Assembly (NCBI GenBank): GCA_009192285.1
Contig: WBVU01000003.1
Location: forward strand, 1,085,973-1,149,972
Direction of reading: 5' to 3'
From: Morchella semilibera
Taxonomy: Eukaryota > Ascomycota > Pezizomycetes > Pezizales > Morchellaceae
Length of the DNA stretch: 64,000 bases
Positions 1-11,492 of the stretch are shown here, piece after piece (position 1 is the stretch's first letter; each line of letters starts with the position of its first letter). Position numbers and translations under genes: made by a program. Below the pieces are notes generated by a model. That model was not told the origin of the DNA. It ran no database searches and was given only the letters and a program-made list of their open reading frames with translations.

Positions 1-807
1 TACGACTCTTTACACTAATCTACGTTGGATTGGGGGGTATATTAAAGCATCTGAGACGCATGTGTAATTAAGCCCATTCACAACAACATTTCCCGCAGTG
101 TAATGTCTACAAGCATTAGCTTAGCGGTTAGGTGTCGCCTTGAAATTTATGATGGATATGAGTTATAGGTTTTCAATTTTGCCGAAACCCTATCTTAGCC
201 ACCAGCAGGAATGGAACGGAGGTTGCTTGTATGGTGGATAATGAGGCTCGAGAGAGCGCGCCATTTTGGCCAGTGTTGAGGAAGAGACAGGGCAAAATTT
301 TCTTGGATTTTTATTTTGTTTATTGGCTAGGAGGATTGTACCCTGCCTCCGGCGAGTGGGGGAAAGACCTTGCCATAACTGTAGTGAATATGTTCTGGGG
401 CGTGTTCGTAGCTCCAAGATACCTTAGGGACGATGAACTTAATATCATGTAGCTACATTTACCTATAGTAGTTTTGGCTGCAGGAATGGTTGAGAGGCAG
501 TAGTTTTAGCTGGGTATAGGTGTCGATGTTGATGGAACACATGAGTACATAGGGAACGCGTACAGCGGGGCACTAGAAAGGTCACTTAGACGAGGGGAAT
601 CGGCGAGATTTGTTCCACTAGCTTAATCTATGTTTCTATCTTTGTAAGACATAGTAGTTTGAAAAAGAAAACCGTAATCCAGAGACATAAGAGGGTCACC
701 ATCCACCAATACCCCTTTACCTCCGGCCTCAAATCAGTCATTCCATTAGTTAAACACTCGAGATGGGTAGGAGGCTAGTTTGATGGATACTGCTGTAACG
801 AGTTCGA
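1..807. other. Left-edge intergenic region
   Basis: No convincing gene. Two opposed ORFs of about 75 codons at 190-452 overlap each other, lack recognisable sequence and look like chance. The region also contains the 3' flank of the minus-strand gene that ends at 808. Confidence 0.5.
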
Positions 808-2765
808 TTAGTGAGGTTGGTCTGTCATGCACAATTGACAGGGTACCTCCCCAGATGAGCCAATTGAGATTCCCTTGATAGCGCAGGAAACATTATTGAG
901 GTCCTCCTGGCTGTCAACCTCTTCATCCTTGCAGAGGGAATGACTGCCGTGACTGATCTCTGGAGCTACTGGCCCTTCGTTAACTGTGGAAGCTGGGTCC
1001 AAGGTATTCTCATCATCCTCAATAATGACGTCCGACATATCACTCGTTGAACCACGAATGGACATGTAGGATGAACTTAGGGAGGAGGATGAACGTGCTC
1101 TTGAGTGCCAAGAGTTTCTAGCACCTTCTGTAGGTAAACGAGTTCGTCCTGAAGCGCGAAGGGCAATAGCGAGGGCTGCATCGGAAAAGCTATGTTGAGG
1201 AGAGTATAGCAATGGGCTGTCGTGCACTGTGCCAGATGTGTCGCAGAATTGGTCACTGAAGCAGGAACTGTGGCGCCGAAAAGGGCCTTCCAATGGGCTG
1301 TAATCAGGTGCTGTGTCGTGACTGTCCCTCCTCACCTTGACAGTTAGGACCTCTTTTGTCATCCATTCCAGGAGCTCTGGATCAACCTCTGTAATCATGG
1401 ACCTGGTGGACCCATTTGATAAATCTGAGCAGGCACGGGCGCGGGAATGGTACCCCTGCCGGTCATTTCGTACATGCTTGCAGCGAGGGTATATTGTTCT
1501 TCATTCTTACTAAATAGCTTCCCCCCAAACTCGACGTCAAACTCCAACTGTGATTGATGATCTGTGCTCTCGGAGCATACGCTCTCTGCATATGGGTCCT
1601 GTCTGCTGCGCTGTCTTGAGGCAAAGATCTTCTGCATTCTTGAAAGCTTTTGTGACCCAGCATCATTCTTTGAGCCACAACTGTCGTCATCAGAAGCCGA
1701 AGTGTCAGACCTTTGCTGCTGGGGTCTCGTCTCCCAACTGCCAATTGTTGCAGTGCTAAGAATAGGTTCGTTTGAGTAACTCCTGGAGACTGAAGGAGGT
1801 GTTGAGGGTTTCCTATCTCCTGCTACCATTGTGGTAGAGCTAGTTATACCTCTGTCATAGACATTCTCACTTTCGTCATCCCGCCGGGTATGGAGATGAT
1901 CTGGTGACGCGTTGAAGACTTGGCCTTCAATAGGTAGAGATTTCTGTTGCGATTCACAATGTTTGTATGATTTAGGAAGGCCAGTGACACTTTGCACAAT
2001 GTCTTGACGTAAAGCCACCCTCTGCCCATCTCGGTGCTTGTGAGTAGTAGACTCTTTAGTCACACTTCCCAAAGCTTGAACATAATTGGAAAGGCCCCCG
2101 GGTAAAGAAGGTCCCTCCTTGGTGGGCTGTTTCTGGGAGACGTTCTCGTACGTCCTCGGCCACTCAAGGGAATTCACCGTACCATTATGGCCTCCTTCAG
2201 AGAACATGTGAGAGTTGACGAACGTATCACCCGCTTTGTTCCGGGCCTCAATCTCCCCTATCCTATTCACATCCACGCACCCTTCTATTGGACTGTCCCT
2301 TGAAGGCTTTTTATGATACTATACATTGTTAGTAATTGGAATACCCTCAACACCACAGGGTCTTACGCAGTGATCAACAACAAACTGTAGTGACTCATCA
2401 GAAACAGTTACATCCACCAGTTGATAGTCCTTTAGATATATCTTAGCATTCTGTCAAATCCCTGCCTCAGTGTTGTAACTTACCGCCAGTGCAAAGAGGT
2501 CTAACACAGCTTCAAATCGAATTCGCTCTTCCATTGACTGTGTTAAGCGAATAAGTAATTATTTAAGGAACATCGAAGTGATTTAATCACATACCAGGCT
2601 GCCGGAGAGTTGTTTCAACCCAAACTGCACTTGGATATCCTCCCAGTTCAAATCCCTAAGCAGGGCTCTACATCCCCGTTCAAGCTCTGGACATTCCTCT
2701 ATTCCAGTAGCAGCATCAATCTCATATACCCTGATTGATTTTCCCTCTACCCCACCGCCATTCAT
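808..2765 (-). CDS. Five-exon gene, unknown serine-rich protein
   Basis: Not recognised. Reading-frame continuity gives exons 2595-2765, 2484-2537, 2367-2450, 1454-2318 and 808-1388, for about 584 residues. Introns 1 and 3 are well supported: intron 1 has GTATGT and AACACAG, and intron 3 (2319-2366) has GTAAGA, a perfect TACTAAC branch site and TATAG. Intron 2 begins GTAAGT at 2483. Ending it at GACAG gives only 33 nt; ending it 21 bases later at 2430 gives 54 nt in the same frame and drops seven residues. Intron 4 (1389-1453, GTACC to TTACAG) is the least certain. The start is the ATG at 2765, the first in frame with exon 1. The first 115 residues look folded, with helices such as LERGCRALLRDL and MEERIRFEAVLDLFAL. 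The remainder is Ser/Thr/Gln-rich and probably disordered. The role is unknown. Confidence 0.7.
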
Positions 2766-4333
2766 GTCGCCGTTATTACACCCATCCTCGCTGTCCTCCA
2801 CGCGCCAGTGGTTGAATGGTTCTAATGCTATCCGGTGAGGTGACCTCGGCCCTTCCCTCCCAGGACCCCATGCCTTCTACTTGTAGTAAGTCGTCCTGTG
2901 CGACGATAGAGAAGGGAGATTCTGAGCGCTCAGCAGGCGAGGACAGGAATGTTCTCAGGCCAAGTAGTGTAGGTTGGGTATCCTTTTGTTGTGCACTGAG
3001 AGGTTTGGTGAAAGAGTGGGATGCGGGGTAGCTGAGACCTGGTGTTGGTGTAGTTGAGGTGGGGGTTGAGAGACTTAGGTGCTGGTGGGGTTGGTTGGAA
3101 GGATACTTGAGCGAAAGGGTGGAGATGCAACGTAAAATCGTGCATTGGCGATGCACTTTCGCAGCGGTTTCGATAGCGAAAAAAATAATTATGCGAGGTA
3201 ACCAAAAGGACCCTAGGTTTGCCACTACTACTTACTTTCTACAGCCATATTCTAAACAATTCCTGATACTCATTCATTTAAGCCCCGATACCGTCAGGCA
3301 GTGATTCCAATGGTTGAAACTAGTTGAATTACATGTCCAACTGAACTGAACTGAACTAAACTGATTGGTTCTCTAAACCGGCCCAAGAACTAGAACCATG
3401 CTTTTGTTTGGTTTGCAGGTTCATAAGCTAGGTGTGTTTTAGAGTCCGGTTCTTGATTTATTAGGTCCAATTAAGCCCGCCCAAAGCCGGTGAAGGGTGG
3501 GGGATGCGTCCTCCATGTGGCGGGTACCTGCATAATAGAACCGTTTAGTAGACCGGTTTGGAGTGATTTTTGACTATCATGGGCCGTTCAAGCCAACTTA
3601 GATCAAGGTCAAAAACTCAACCGAAATATTAACTGAACTGGTTTACAAAAACCGGTTGGTTTGGAGCGGGCGAAGGCGGAAAACTATGTAGATGCGGTTT
3701 GTCAAAGAATTCAACTAGCTAGAATTCTTGAAGCGCGTACTGAAATATTCACTTTCGTATCCGAGAGTGCTTTGGTCTCGGGCCTGCAAACCTCAACCAA
3801 CACACCCTCCCCTAGCATGAAATTGTTTCCTGACTATAGCTGGATGGCTACGGGGATATCGGCACCTAGAGCGGCAGGTTCCCCTTGGGCAGAGCTAGAA
3901 AAGGTATGTATTATAAGAGGCCATTACAACGATTAAAGTTTACTCATTCCCATACACTATCCCACAATCGTGTGGCTCCTAGCTACCGGTTAAGGTGGTT
4001 TCTCAACTATGTAGGTCAAAGGACATCAACAGGTGATAAGGGCATAGAGGGCCATACAATAAAGTGTCACCAAGGTGTAAGGTATTTAACCCTTTTATTC
4101 ATTGTGTGTGGCTAGCTAACCTATTGCTAGCCGGGTTCTCTTCTAGAAAATTCTTTACTAATACAGGCTTTCGAGGGGAGGGGGGATGGGATATGGGTTC
4201 TCACTATTATTACAAAGGAATGAGAGAAGGTATGGGAACTTTTAGACATGGAATTTGAAAGTAGAGAGGCTGGAGGCGGGAGCGAGACAAATAAGGGGAT
4301 AATGGGCATCGAGGGAAATGTGTTCCTCCTTCT
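2766..4333. other. Intergenic region with CCGGTT-rich stretch
   Basis: No convincing gene. The ORF at 2776-3225 on the minus strand runs in another frame over the start of the gene at 808-2765 and is low-complexity. At 3341-3360 there is a short CTGAA tandem array. Between 3370 and 3670 variants of AACCGGTT recur, including AAACCGG, GACCGGTTTGG and AAACCGGTTGG. This may be a decayed palindromic repeat, but no element boundaries are visible. Confidence 0.4.
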
Positions 4334-6721
4334 TTAAGCTCTATTATAGCGATTCTTCATGGCCCTGGCCTTCTCTTCATCTGCCTTTCTAGCGGCCTCT
4401 ACGTCATCGTTGTCTGCGCTGGCCTCATAGTCGTCATCTGCCTGGTTCCACAAAGCAAAGACACGTGCTCTGGCTGCCATAAAGTGTGGGGCAAATGTCT
4501 GGGGCACAGGGCCACTGGCAACATCCGTAGTGAGGGGAATTGTGGAGGAGTTCTCGGCGGTTGGAGTGTTTTCGTCTGTAACATCGACGAGGGGTGACCT
4601 GGCAATAGGAGTCCCTGTATACGCTGGATCGACCGGGGATATGACCGCGGTGGGAGTTATATTTCGAGACCTAGTGATTGGGGAGCTCTTCCTAGACCTC
4701 GCATTCATCATTCGGGCGTTGGAGGTGTAACCGGTGTTAGTGGTAGTAACATTAGGTACGGATGCGAAGTCCGCCTTTTCGGTCATAGGAGGGGTGGTTC
4801 TATTCCTGGCGGGCTGGCCCTTTGCCGTATCTCCGCCATTGCCGATGTTTCCCTTGATGTCAATACCATAGCTATTGCGGTCTAGGCCCACATTAGGGGA
4901 CTCCATAACCACGACTGGTCCGGATGTCACATTAGAAGATCCACTCGCTTTAGTGTTACGAGTGAATGCAGAAGCTCCAGAGGTGCTCCCAGTGGTGTTG
5001 CCAGCTGAGGGTCGCTGCTGGTGTCCTGCTGGGGAATTTCCCGACTTCATCAGACGGCGGGGAGAATTGCTAGTACCATCCGTGGAAGTAGAGCTAGGGG
5101 AGCTTGGCGTATCATCTCCCTTGAAAATGCCGGCGAAGAAATTTGGCATGCGGCGCGGTTCCTTTGAGGTAACTTCAGGGGGCGGGGAAGGCTGCGGCGT
5201 TCTTGGCTTGAGAGGCTTCTGGGTAATGCCGAGGAAGTCGGCTAAGTCCTTTTGCTTATGGCTCGGGCGTCTGTAACTGTCAGAGTCAGAGGCGGATGAG
5301 TCGTTTTCCGTCATATTGGACCCAGCAGGTTGCACGTGAAGAATGAATTTCGGGATGGCTTGAGTTGAGGGAGGGCAAAGGTATGCAGCCTCGCAAGCAC
5401 TTTCACTAGTACCGTCGCCAGAGCTTAGAGCCAACTTAGCACCACCACGACTCATGCTTGTTATGTCATCGGTAAACAGGTGACTCCTCCACTTAATGGA
5501 TTGTAGGCGGCCGATACCCACCCGTCCCCGAGCACTATCATCACTATGGGAAGAAAGTAAAGTCGTTTGGCTACTGTGGGAGCTTCCAGCGTTATGGAAC
5601 GCAGCACCATCCGGGGGATGAACGCCGCCCACATGCATTGATTGAGCAAGGGTAACTGGGATCTCTTCCCCATCAGTCACCTCTAGGGGCTCAGATGTAG
5701 CAATCGCGGCGTCGATTTTAGACCCTTCTTCCCCACCAGCACTCTCTTGCTCTTCTGTCTGAGCCAGGATCACGCGACTCACGGGTTGCGTGGCAGGGAG
5801 AGAGAGTGCGAGATAGTGTCGGTGGGGAATGGAAGGGTCGCTGACTGCAATCCCTGGTGTACGAAGTGACCTAAGTGTAGAGCAATGGTCATATCGTCTT
5901 TGGGCGCCTGCGATTCTTTGTAGGGGCGTGACCTCGGGAACATGTTGCCTAGTCCCGTCCGCTACAATCCAATTATACGGCATGGAGGGTGCAACATTTC
6001 TGAAGGTCAAGGCGAGTACGAAAGTATTCGGGCTGTCTACTTCTCCGTACAGGCTAGGCTCTCTGCGTCGTCGATGGATAGCATACGTATATTTCTCTAC
6101 CAACCCATCAACAGCATCAATGGCAGACAGCTTTATGGGGCATATGTCAGCAATGAACCAAATACGGAGTGATTACAAAAGCTCACATCTAATTGAATAT
6201 CAAGGTATAAGCTGTCCGATTGGTGCCATATATGAACAATCTTCCACCCCTGCAGAGATAACATCAACACCAGGATCGAAGAAAGACTTCCAACCAACCA
6301 TTGATGAATACATACATGCGTAAGAAATAGGGTATCAATGAAGTTGAATTCTGTATCCCATTGGGCTATCTACGGTTCATAGGTTAGTTTCACCCCGTCA
6401 ATGATCCAACGAACCTTCACTCACATCTGGTTCAAGCTCATCAGTCGGAACAAACCCGAGGCTGAATGCTGATGGGGGTCCATCTCCGCATACCAAAAAG
6501 CAGTAAAGTGAGGTGAGGGAGAAGGGAATCCGCATCGGATGTTCATGCTCCCACATTAAACGAGCGATGGGGTGGAACGCCGCGAGGCACAGTGGACCCC
6601 CAGACGGAGATGTCTGCTTATACCTTTCAGGTTCATACTTTCTGTATCTCTGCTCATGGAGATCCCGAATATGATACATAACGTATTTTTCATCGAATGC
6701 ATTCCGAAAACGACTGGCCAT
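4334..6721 (-). CDS. Four-exon gene, conserved-looking N-terminus with disordered tail
   Basis: Not recognised. Exons are 6425-6721, 6316-6369, 6187-6249 and 4334-6130. All three introns are phase 0 and have good signals: intron 1 GTGAGT with a CTAAC branch and CGTAG; intron 2 GTATGT to CTGCAG; intron 3 GTGAGC with GCTGAC and a weaker AAAG acceptor. The product is about 736 residues. The start is the ATG at 6721, which begins MASRFRNAFDEK. The first 210 residues look folded: many aromatics, a hydrophobic segment (SLTSLYCFLVCG near residue 75), and a strand-rich block ending in NTFVLALTFRN and MPYNWIVADG. After about residue 240 the protein is Ser/Pro/Thr-rich, with polar tracts and SPR/SPP motifs, and is probably disordered and phosphorylated. 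The last 40 residues are acidic then basic and may form a helix. No membrane domain is certain. Confidence 0.8.
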
Positions 6722-8445
6722 TCTAGGAATGGTTTGGGAAAGTGGGTTATAGAGAAAGGATAGGGATGAAGAAACGTATGAGGAGGGAGACGGTGTTGGA
6801 GGGGGGCGGTAAGGAAGGGAGTGAAGAGATGTCAGGAGCAAGTTAGTGGGGGCATGGGGTGTGTATGAGGGTCTACAGATGTCTCGGCGTTGATATGTTT
6901 TGGTTTCCGTGGCGATATAACTAATCCTGACGAGTTCTTTGCAGTATATTGTTCCAATGATTCTGAGAGTGTAACCAGACACCTTTTTTGTTTAATCATT
7001 GATAGCGGGCATAGGTAATGCTTGTCCAATTCGCATATTGAGAGATAGTAATTTATATGTGCAGCAATGAAGACGCTCATGTTCTTGCACTCACCAATGA
7101 CCGTTTCGACACCTTTTATTTTTATTTTAGCTCGCTAGGATCTTACAATACCAATACCCCGGATCAGATCCCTCCCTGCTCATCGTACTCATGTGTCCTA
7201 CTACACATGCAGCTGCTATAATATAATACTTAAACAAATCTCACATCATACTTTTTGGCAGCTATCTTGGTTAGCGTTTTTGAAACTCCACGCGAATCCT
7301 ATTATTCAAAAGAAATCACCAATCTCCGAAACCCAAAGATGCCCATAGCCCAAGCAGTAGACTGTGAACTCCCAACTTATAACTCCAGTCTAGCCGTTAG
7401 GTAGCCCTATATAAACCGAATGTGGGAACATCGCTGTATGTTGAGGTGAGGTTAAGCATTGCTTGCCGTGCACGGACCATCTTCTAGCCACGCTAGTAGG
7501 AACGCCATGCCATATTAGGACTCGTCTGCGAAAGCACTAAACCCCACTTGAGAAAGAATCCAGACCACCTGTCATCATCATCTTCGTCATGTGCAAGGGA
7601 TAAACAATCGGATGCAAATCCCCCAGGGTAGTGGCAGGCCGTGTGTGGGAGCGAGTGAGTGGGTAGGTTACAGCAATTATGTTAATTATGTATGTGTGTG
7701 TGTTGTGGGCATGGGCGTGAGCGTGGAGCAGCAACAGTGGAAGTGAGAAGCAGCAGCAGCAGCAGCAAGTTTTAAAAGTCACGATAACAAGGCAAGCAAC
7801 GTTGCTCCAGCCACCATGTCAAGGTTTGAGGGGACGAAAATCTGTTCGACACAAACGTTGCAATACAAGCGAGCATCTAACAAGATCAGTCACAAAGAGG
7901 AGGGCAGTAAGACAGGAGGACAGCCATGCTGCTGGACAGAAGATCAAGAACCCCAGAAAAATATTTATTGGAAAGAGGGTAGTAAGGAAAACAGAAAAAA
8001 GGCTCACACTGTGGTTAGTGATACCCAAAGCTCAAAGGCCCTGATGCATTGTAAGACGCCCTGAACAAAACTAACTATCATTATAGCTCTCCGTGGTAGC
8101 GACGTTCGCTGCAGCAGCTAACAATATAACAGCAAACCGTGTAAGGACCCCCTAAATACTTCTGTTAGTGTTAGCATCCAGCACAACCACCCGACCCGGT
8201 GTTTGTCCCTCGGGGAATATCCGTACCTGAAACGTAGGAGCAGGGAATATTATCTTTTCCGGTGGATAAACTTAGTGAGCCGGTTCATAATCTTTGCACA
8301 ACGACCGGGTGGCTTGCCATGTTGAACTACATAGTGTGAGTTAATGGTTGATTACATCTCATTCTTCACACGCTTGATAGACAGGCTAACACCTCGTGGC
8401 GTGGGAAATCAGAGGCGCCCAAGATCCAAACAACTAGAGGAAGAT
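6722..8445. other. Intergenic region with AGC and GT microsatellites
   Basis: No supported gene. The upstream flank of the gene at 4334-6721 lies at the left. (AGC)6 is at 7749-7766, preceded by a short GT run near 7690-7701. Two overlapping 80-codon ORFs at 7802-8064 on the plus strand are lysine-rich with no recognisable content. I treat them as chance. Confidence 0.4.
7749..7766. repeat. (AGC)6 microsatellite
   Basis: Six uninterrupted AGC units are read directly from the sequence, outside any supported coding exon. Confidence 0.9.
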
Positions 8446-9044
8446 CTAGCAACTATTAGGGGGGGGGGTATAATAGTTACCTTGATTTCGCTTGTAGGCG
8501 CCGCGGGCCGTCTGCGCTGACCTCCCAGCGCGTTCGAGTGCGGGGGCATCAACACCAATTCCTTGCATGAAATCATGGAGGCCCTCTTCAGTTGGTTGAG
8601 CTTTGGTACCTTCCGTTTCAGCCACTGAGCTTGAGGCAGCCCCCGTGTTCGGGGCAGCCTCTGTGATCGAGGCATCCCCTCTGACCAAGGCATCCTCCAA
8701 CACGGAAGCTGCCTCGATGCTCGGTGCTACTTCGGGAACTGTTTCCAAGGGGAGTTGGCCAAGTCGACGCATTTCTGGAAAGAAATTAGCATCCGTAGTC
8801 ATCAGGGCGATGCAAGAAAGAAATTGAACTTACTCTCTTCGATATCTATTTCAAGAGGCTTAGAAAGGATCCCTTTTGCTGGTTTTGTTTGGCTGGAAAC
8901 TTTATTAATACGTGGGCAGGAAGATATTTCCCGGAGTAAAGAGCGCCCCGCCAGGAACCCCGCTCCTGTGATCAGCTTAAGTTTCTGAGTGAACTTAAGA
9001 AGGGTATTGGAAATTCCCAAAGTTTTGTGTTCCAGAGTGTTTCT
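8446..9044 (-). CDS. Partial gene, two clear internal exons; ends unresolved
   Basis: Not recognised. Two exons join in frame: 8835-9044 plus base 8834, and 8481-8774, separated by a textbook 59-nt intron (8775-8833) with GTAAGT, a GCTAAT branch site and TTTCCAG. The upstream exon begins after TCTCCCCAG at 9045. The reading frame also stays open upstream to about 9155 but has no ATG there, so the first exon is not identified; an ATG near 9270 is one candidate. At 8480 a GTAACT donor probably leads to a short last exon. Reading straight through instead gives a stop at 8446 after a run of prolines encoded by a poly-C tract. The visible part has a basic, Ser-rich segment with a hydrophobic patch (LITGAGFLAG, possibly organellar targeting or a membrane segment), then an acidic Ala/Glu/Pro-rich region. 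The function is unknown. Confidence 0.5.
8459..8468. repeat. G10 homopolymer
   Basis: Ten consecutive G on the plus strand, in the probable last intron or 3' end of the minus-strand gene to its right. It is one of about a dozen such tracts in the window. Confidence 0.9.
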
Positions 9045-9749
9045 CTGGGGAGATGGAGGTGGAGGTTGAGGATTGTTTGTTGGGAACAAAAACACAGGGA
9101 CACAAGTGGGGAGAGGGGAAGGACTCGGCGTAAGTGTAGAGGCTATCTCTAACACTCCCCTCCACGAGGTTCCTAGCGCCTACGGTCACGGCTTCTTATT
9201 TCGCCATATTCAAAACAGCGAAAAAGAAGAACACCAAATATCTTCTATTTGGCACATTCCTGGTCATTGACTATAGTGACAAGGATGTGGACTAGGTTCA
9301 TTTTTATCTAATGTAGGCAGGGTGTTTCATACATAGGGCCGAGGGGTATGCATCTCTCCAGCTAGCACCATCTATAAACTTTGCGAAAGCGAAAGGGGAA
9401 ATCCCTTGGAGACCTTGAGGTAGCAAAAGGGCTACTTGCTCATCTTGCATCACCCATCACACTCCTCAACAACGCATGGGGAACGACATGTAACGAATCA
9501 CAGGGAATATAAAGTCCTTGAAGTCCAGGCATCCTAAGCAGCCGGAAATTATATTACCTTAGTTATAGTTACGCTCGCAGTCTCTGATATGGATATTTCA
9601 GCTCCAACAGATCCGTAAACAATTCTCTCCAGTGGCATATCAGCGCCCCAGAATCCCATGGCACTGCCCCCTAAAGCTCAACCAGTGCAGAAATAACAAT
9701 CACGTTGATATGCTCCTCTTTACTCGAGATACGTTCCTACTCGTTCGTG

Positions 9750-9812
9750 TCTCGTTGCCCCTCCCCCCCCCCCCACCCCCTCCCCCCTTGTTTTCCTATC
9801 TCTCTGTCGTCT
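9750..9812. repeat. Polypyrimidine tract with C12
   Basis: Almost uninterrupted C/T sequence on the plus strand including C12 at 9763-9774, C5 and C6 runs. The overlapping ORF that would encode polyproline is an artefact of this composition. Confidence 0.8.
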
Positions 9813-10685
9813 ATATGCGTTTCGGTCTTGTTTTTCTATGATTGAAGTCAACATGTACCAATTCTATCCTAAACTACCCATCTTGACCCCACAACTATAT
9901 TCAAGAACCTACGCAGGCAAACGTGAATATCTGTGCAAACTCAGACCCGAAGTGAGAAATAGCACTTCCGTGCGACAAGAGAGGGGCCCGCGCAGGTTAT
10001 CACTTCCTTCCCACAAAATCCGACCAGTTACATACTTATATATATAAAATAAAATAATATGTTACAGTACTAGGCACAAGTAAGAAGAAAGTCTATACTG
10101 CTATTAGCACTTCCCGCACCACATTCTAGACCTCTAATAAGAGCCTGAAGCCACTTGTGATAGTCCGTCTCACTCGTGATAGTCCATCTCACTTGGTAGG
10201 TAGGTTCATCGCTCCACTATATATTTATGGCCGAGTGCAAAAGCTGAAAAAAGGACTTCTTCAACTTCTGGTCTAGGGCAATCAGTTCTACCCGACGTTG
10301 TAGTATTAACCTTAACCTTTTCTTGCGAGGATTATAGCACGTCTACCTTCAGTTTTATATCCATGTCAGGGATTCTGTGAATACTACAAGACATATACAA
10401 TGTAGTGCGCCACCGTCCTAACGCAAGGCTTGGATAACGAAACTCGTGAATTTATCTTCCCTACTCTGTATAATCTTAAATAAAAACGCCGTCCGGAGTA
10501 ATTAATAGACTTGGCCAATCAATCCCTACCAAATGAACGAAAGAAAAAAAGGAAGAACACCGTGGAAATAATGAATGCTGAAATGGCTTGGGATATCCCA
10601 CTCGCGAAAAACGATGATTCTAGTTAGTGTATAAGATCTCGCTCCTATAAAGAAAAGAACAGAAGATAGACTAGATAATAGTTCC

Positions 10686-10710
10686 TGCGCCACATGCGCC
10701 ACATGCGCCA
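10686..10710. repeat. Short 9-bp tandem repeat
   Basis: TGCGCCACA is repeated twice, followed by TGCGCCA. The array is perfect but short and lies about 75 bp downstream of the stop of the minus-strand gene at 10785. Confidence 0.8.
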
Positions 10711-10784
10711 CTCTTGACGTCTTGACCTTCACCCCCCCCCAAATAACTCCTAACCAGCGAAACAGCCCTTCCAAACTGATGAGC

Positions 10785-11492
10785 CTATTCTTTGCGCCTT
10801 CTTCCAAAGGTCCTTTTCAAGAAGCCCTTAAACCCTTTCTTCTCAATGCTCTTCATGCTCATCGGCTTTACCGGCGGATCAAACTTCATACGCCTAGTCC
10901 CCGTCGACCGAACACTGTCAAAGCCGCCGCCAAACGCAAAGTCATCCAGCCTCACTGGGTCGTCGTTGAGCCTAGCAATAGTGTCTGCCCCTGCCACCTC
11001 CGGCCGCGTAACTGGGACACGAATGAGCATGCGGGGGTCCGATCGCGCCGAGAGGAGATCAACAGGGTCGGCGGTAAAGATGCGGCTTCCAACTGTTTCA
11101 GTGCCGTTGCTACTTTCAAGGAAGTTCTCGAGCACCATGGGCTCGTGCAGACCATAGTGCGGCGAGAGCTCGGGAACTACTCCTCTTCATGTTAATGACT
11201 GTTGTACCCAGGATACTAGACCTGTCCAGGGGCGTGGAAGAATACCTGGGAGTGTTTGGCTCCGCGGAATGTTGAGGGGGACAATTTCCCCAAGAGGGGC
11301 GTCAGCCATACGGCAAAAGCAGATCTCACAGACCTCGCCGCCATATCGGACGCCGTTAGGGCCGCGATGGTTGCATGCTATGCTTTCCTGGAACTGAGTC
11401 TGGTTCTGTTGAAAGATTGTGCGGGAGTCGGGGCGGCGGCGAGGAGGAACAGTGGGATTTGGCATCGACTGGTGGCGGCGACGAGGGTACAT
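10785..11492 (-). CDS. Small two-exon basic protein with Cys-rich patch
   Basis: Not recognised. Two open segments in the same frame (start to 11187, and 11138 down to 10785) are separated by one TGA. They read as one protein if a short intron removes that stop. Possible donors are GTATTC after CTCCCAG (about 11247) or GTCTAG further on, with an acceptor near 11170-11185. The exact junction is not decidable by eye, and an in-frame stop in a broken gene is the alternative. The first half begins MYPRRRHQSMPNP and holds a compact Cys/His patch with CNH followed about 15 residues later by CEICFC, suggestive of a metal site. The second half is predicted to be disordered and ends in a strongly basic tail, GFLKRTFGRRRKE. 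The total is about 210-230 residues. The basic tail could be a nuclear or membrane-binding signal. Confidence 0.6.

Larger units (their letters stand above)
9045..10784. other. Intergenic region with C-rich polypyrimidine tract
   Basis: The left end probably contains the missing first exon of the minus-strand gene at 8446-9044. The rest has no supported gene. A C12 tract at 9763-9774 sits in a longer pyrimidine stretch (9750-9800). A 9-bp unit TGCGCCACA is repeated 2.8 times at 10686-10710, and C9 lies at 10732-10740, just past the stop of the next gene. Confidence 0.4.

Noticed and set aside
2776-3225. 149-codon minus-strand ORF overlapping the start of the five-exon gene
   Set aside because: Different frame from exon 1, no ATG-compatible splice into it, and Pro/Thr/Ser low complexity; it may be 5' leader sequence.
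9632-9841. 69-codon ORF with a polyproline run
   Set aside because: The prolines come from a C12-containing polypyrimidine tract.
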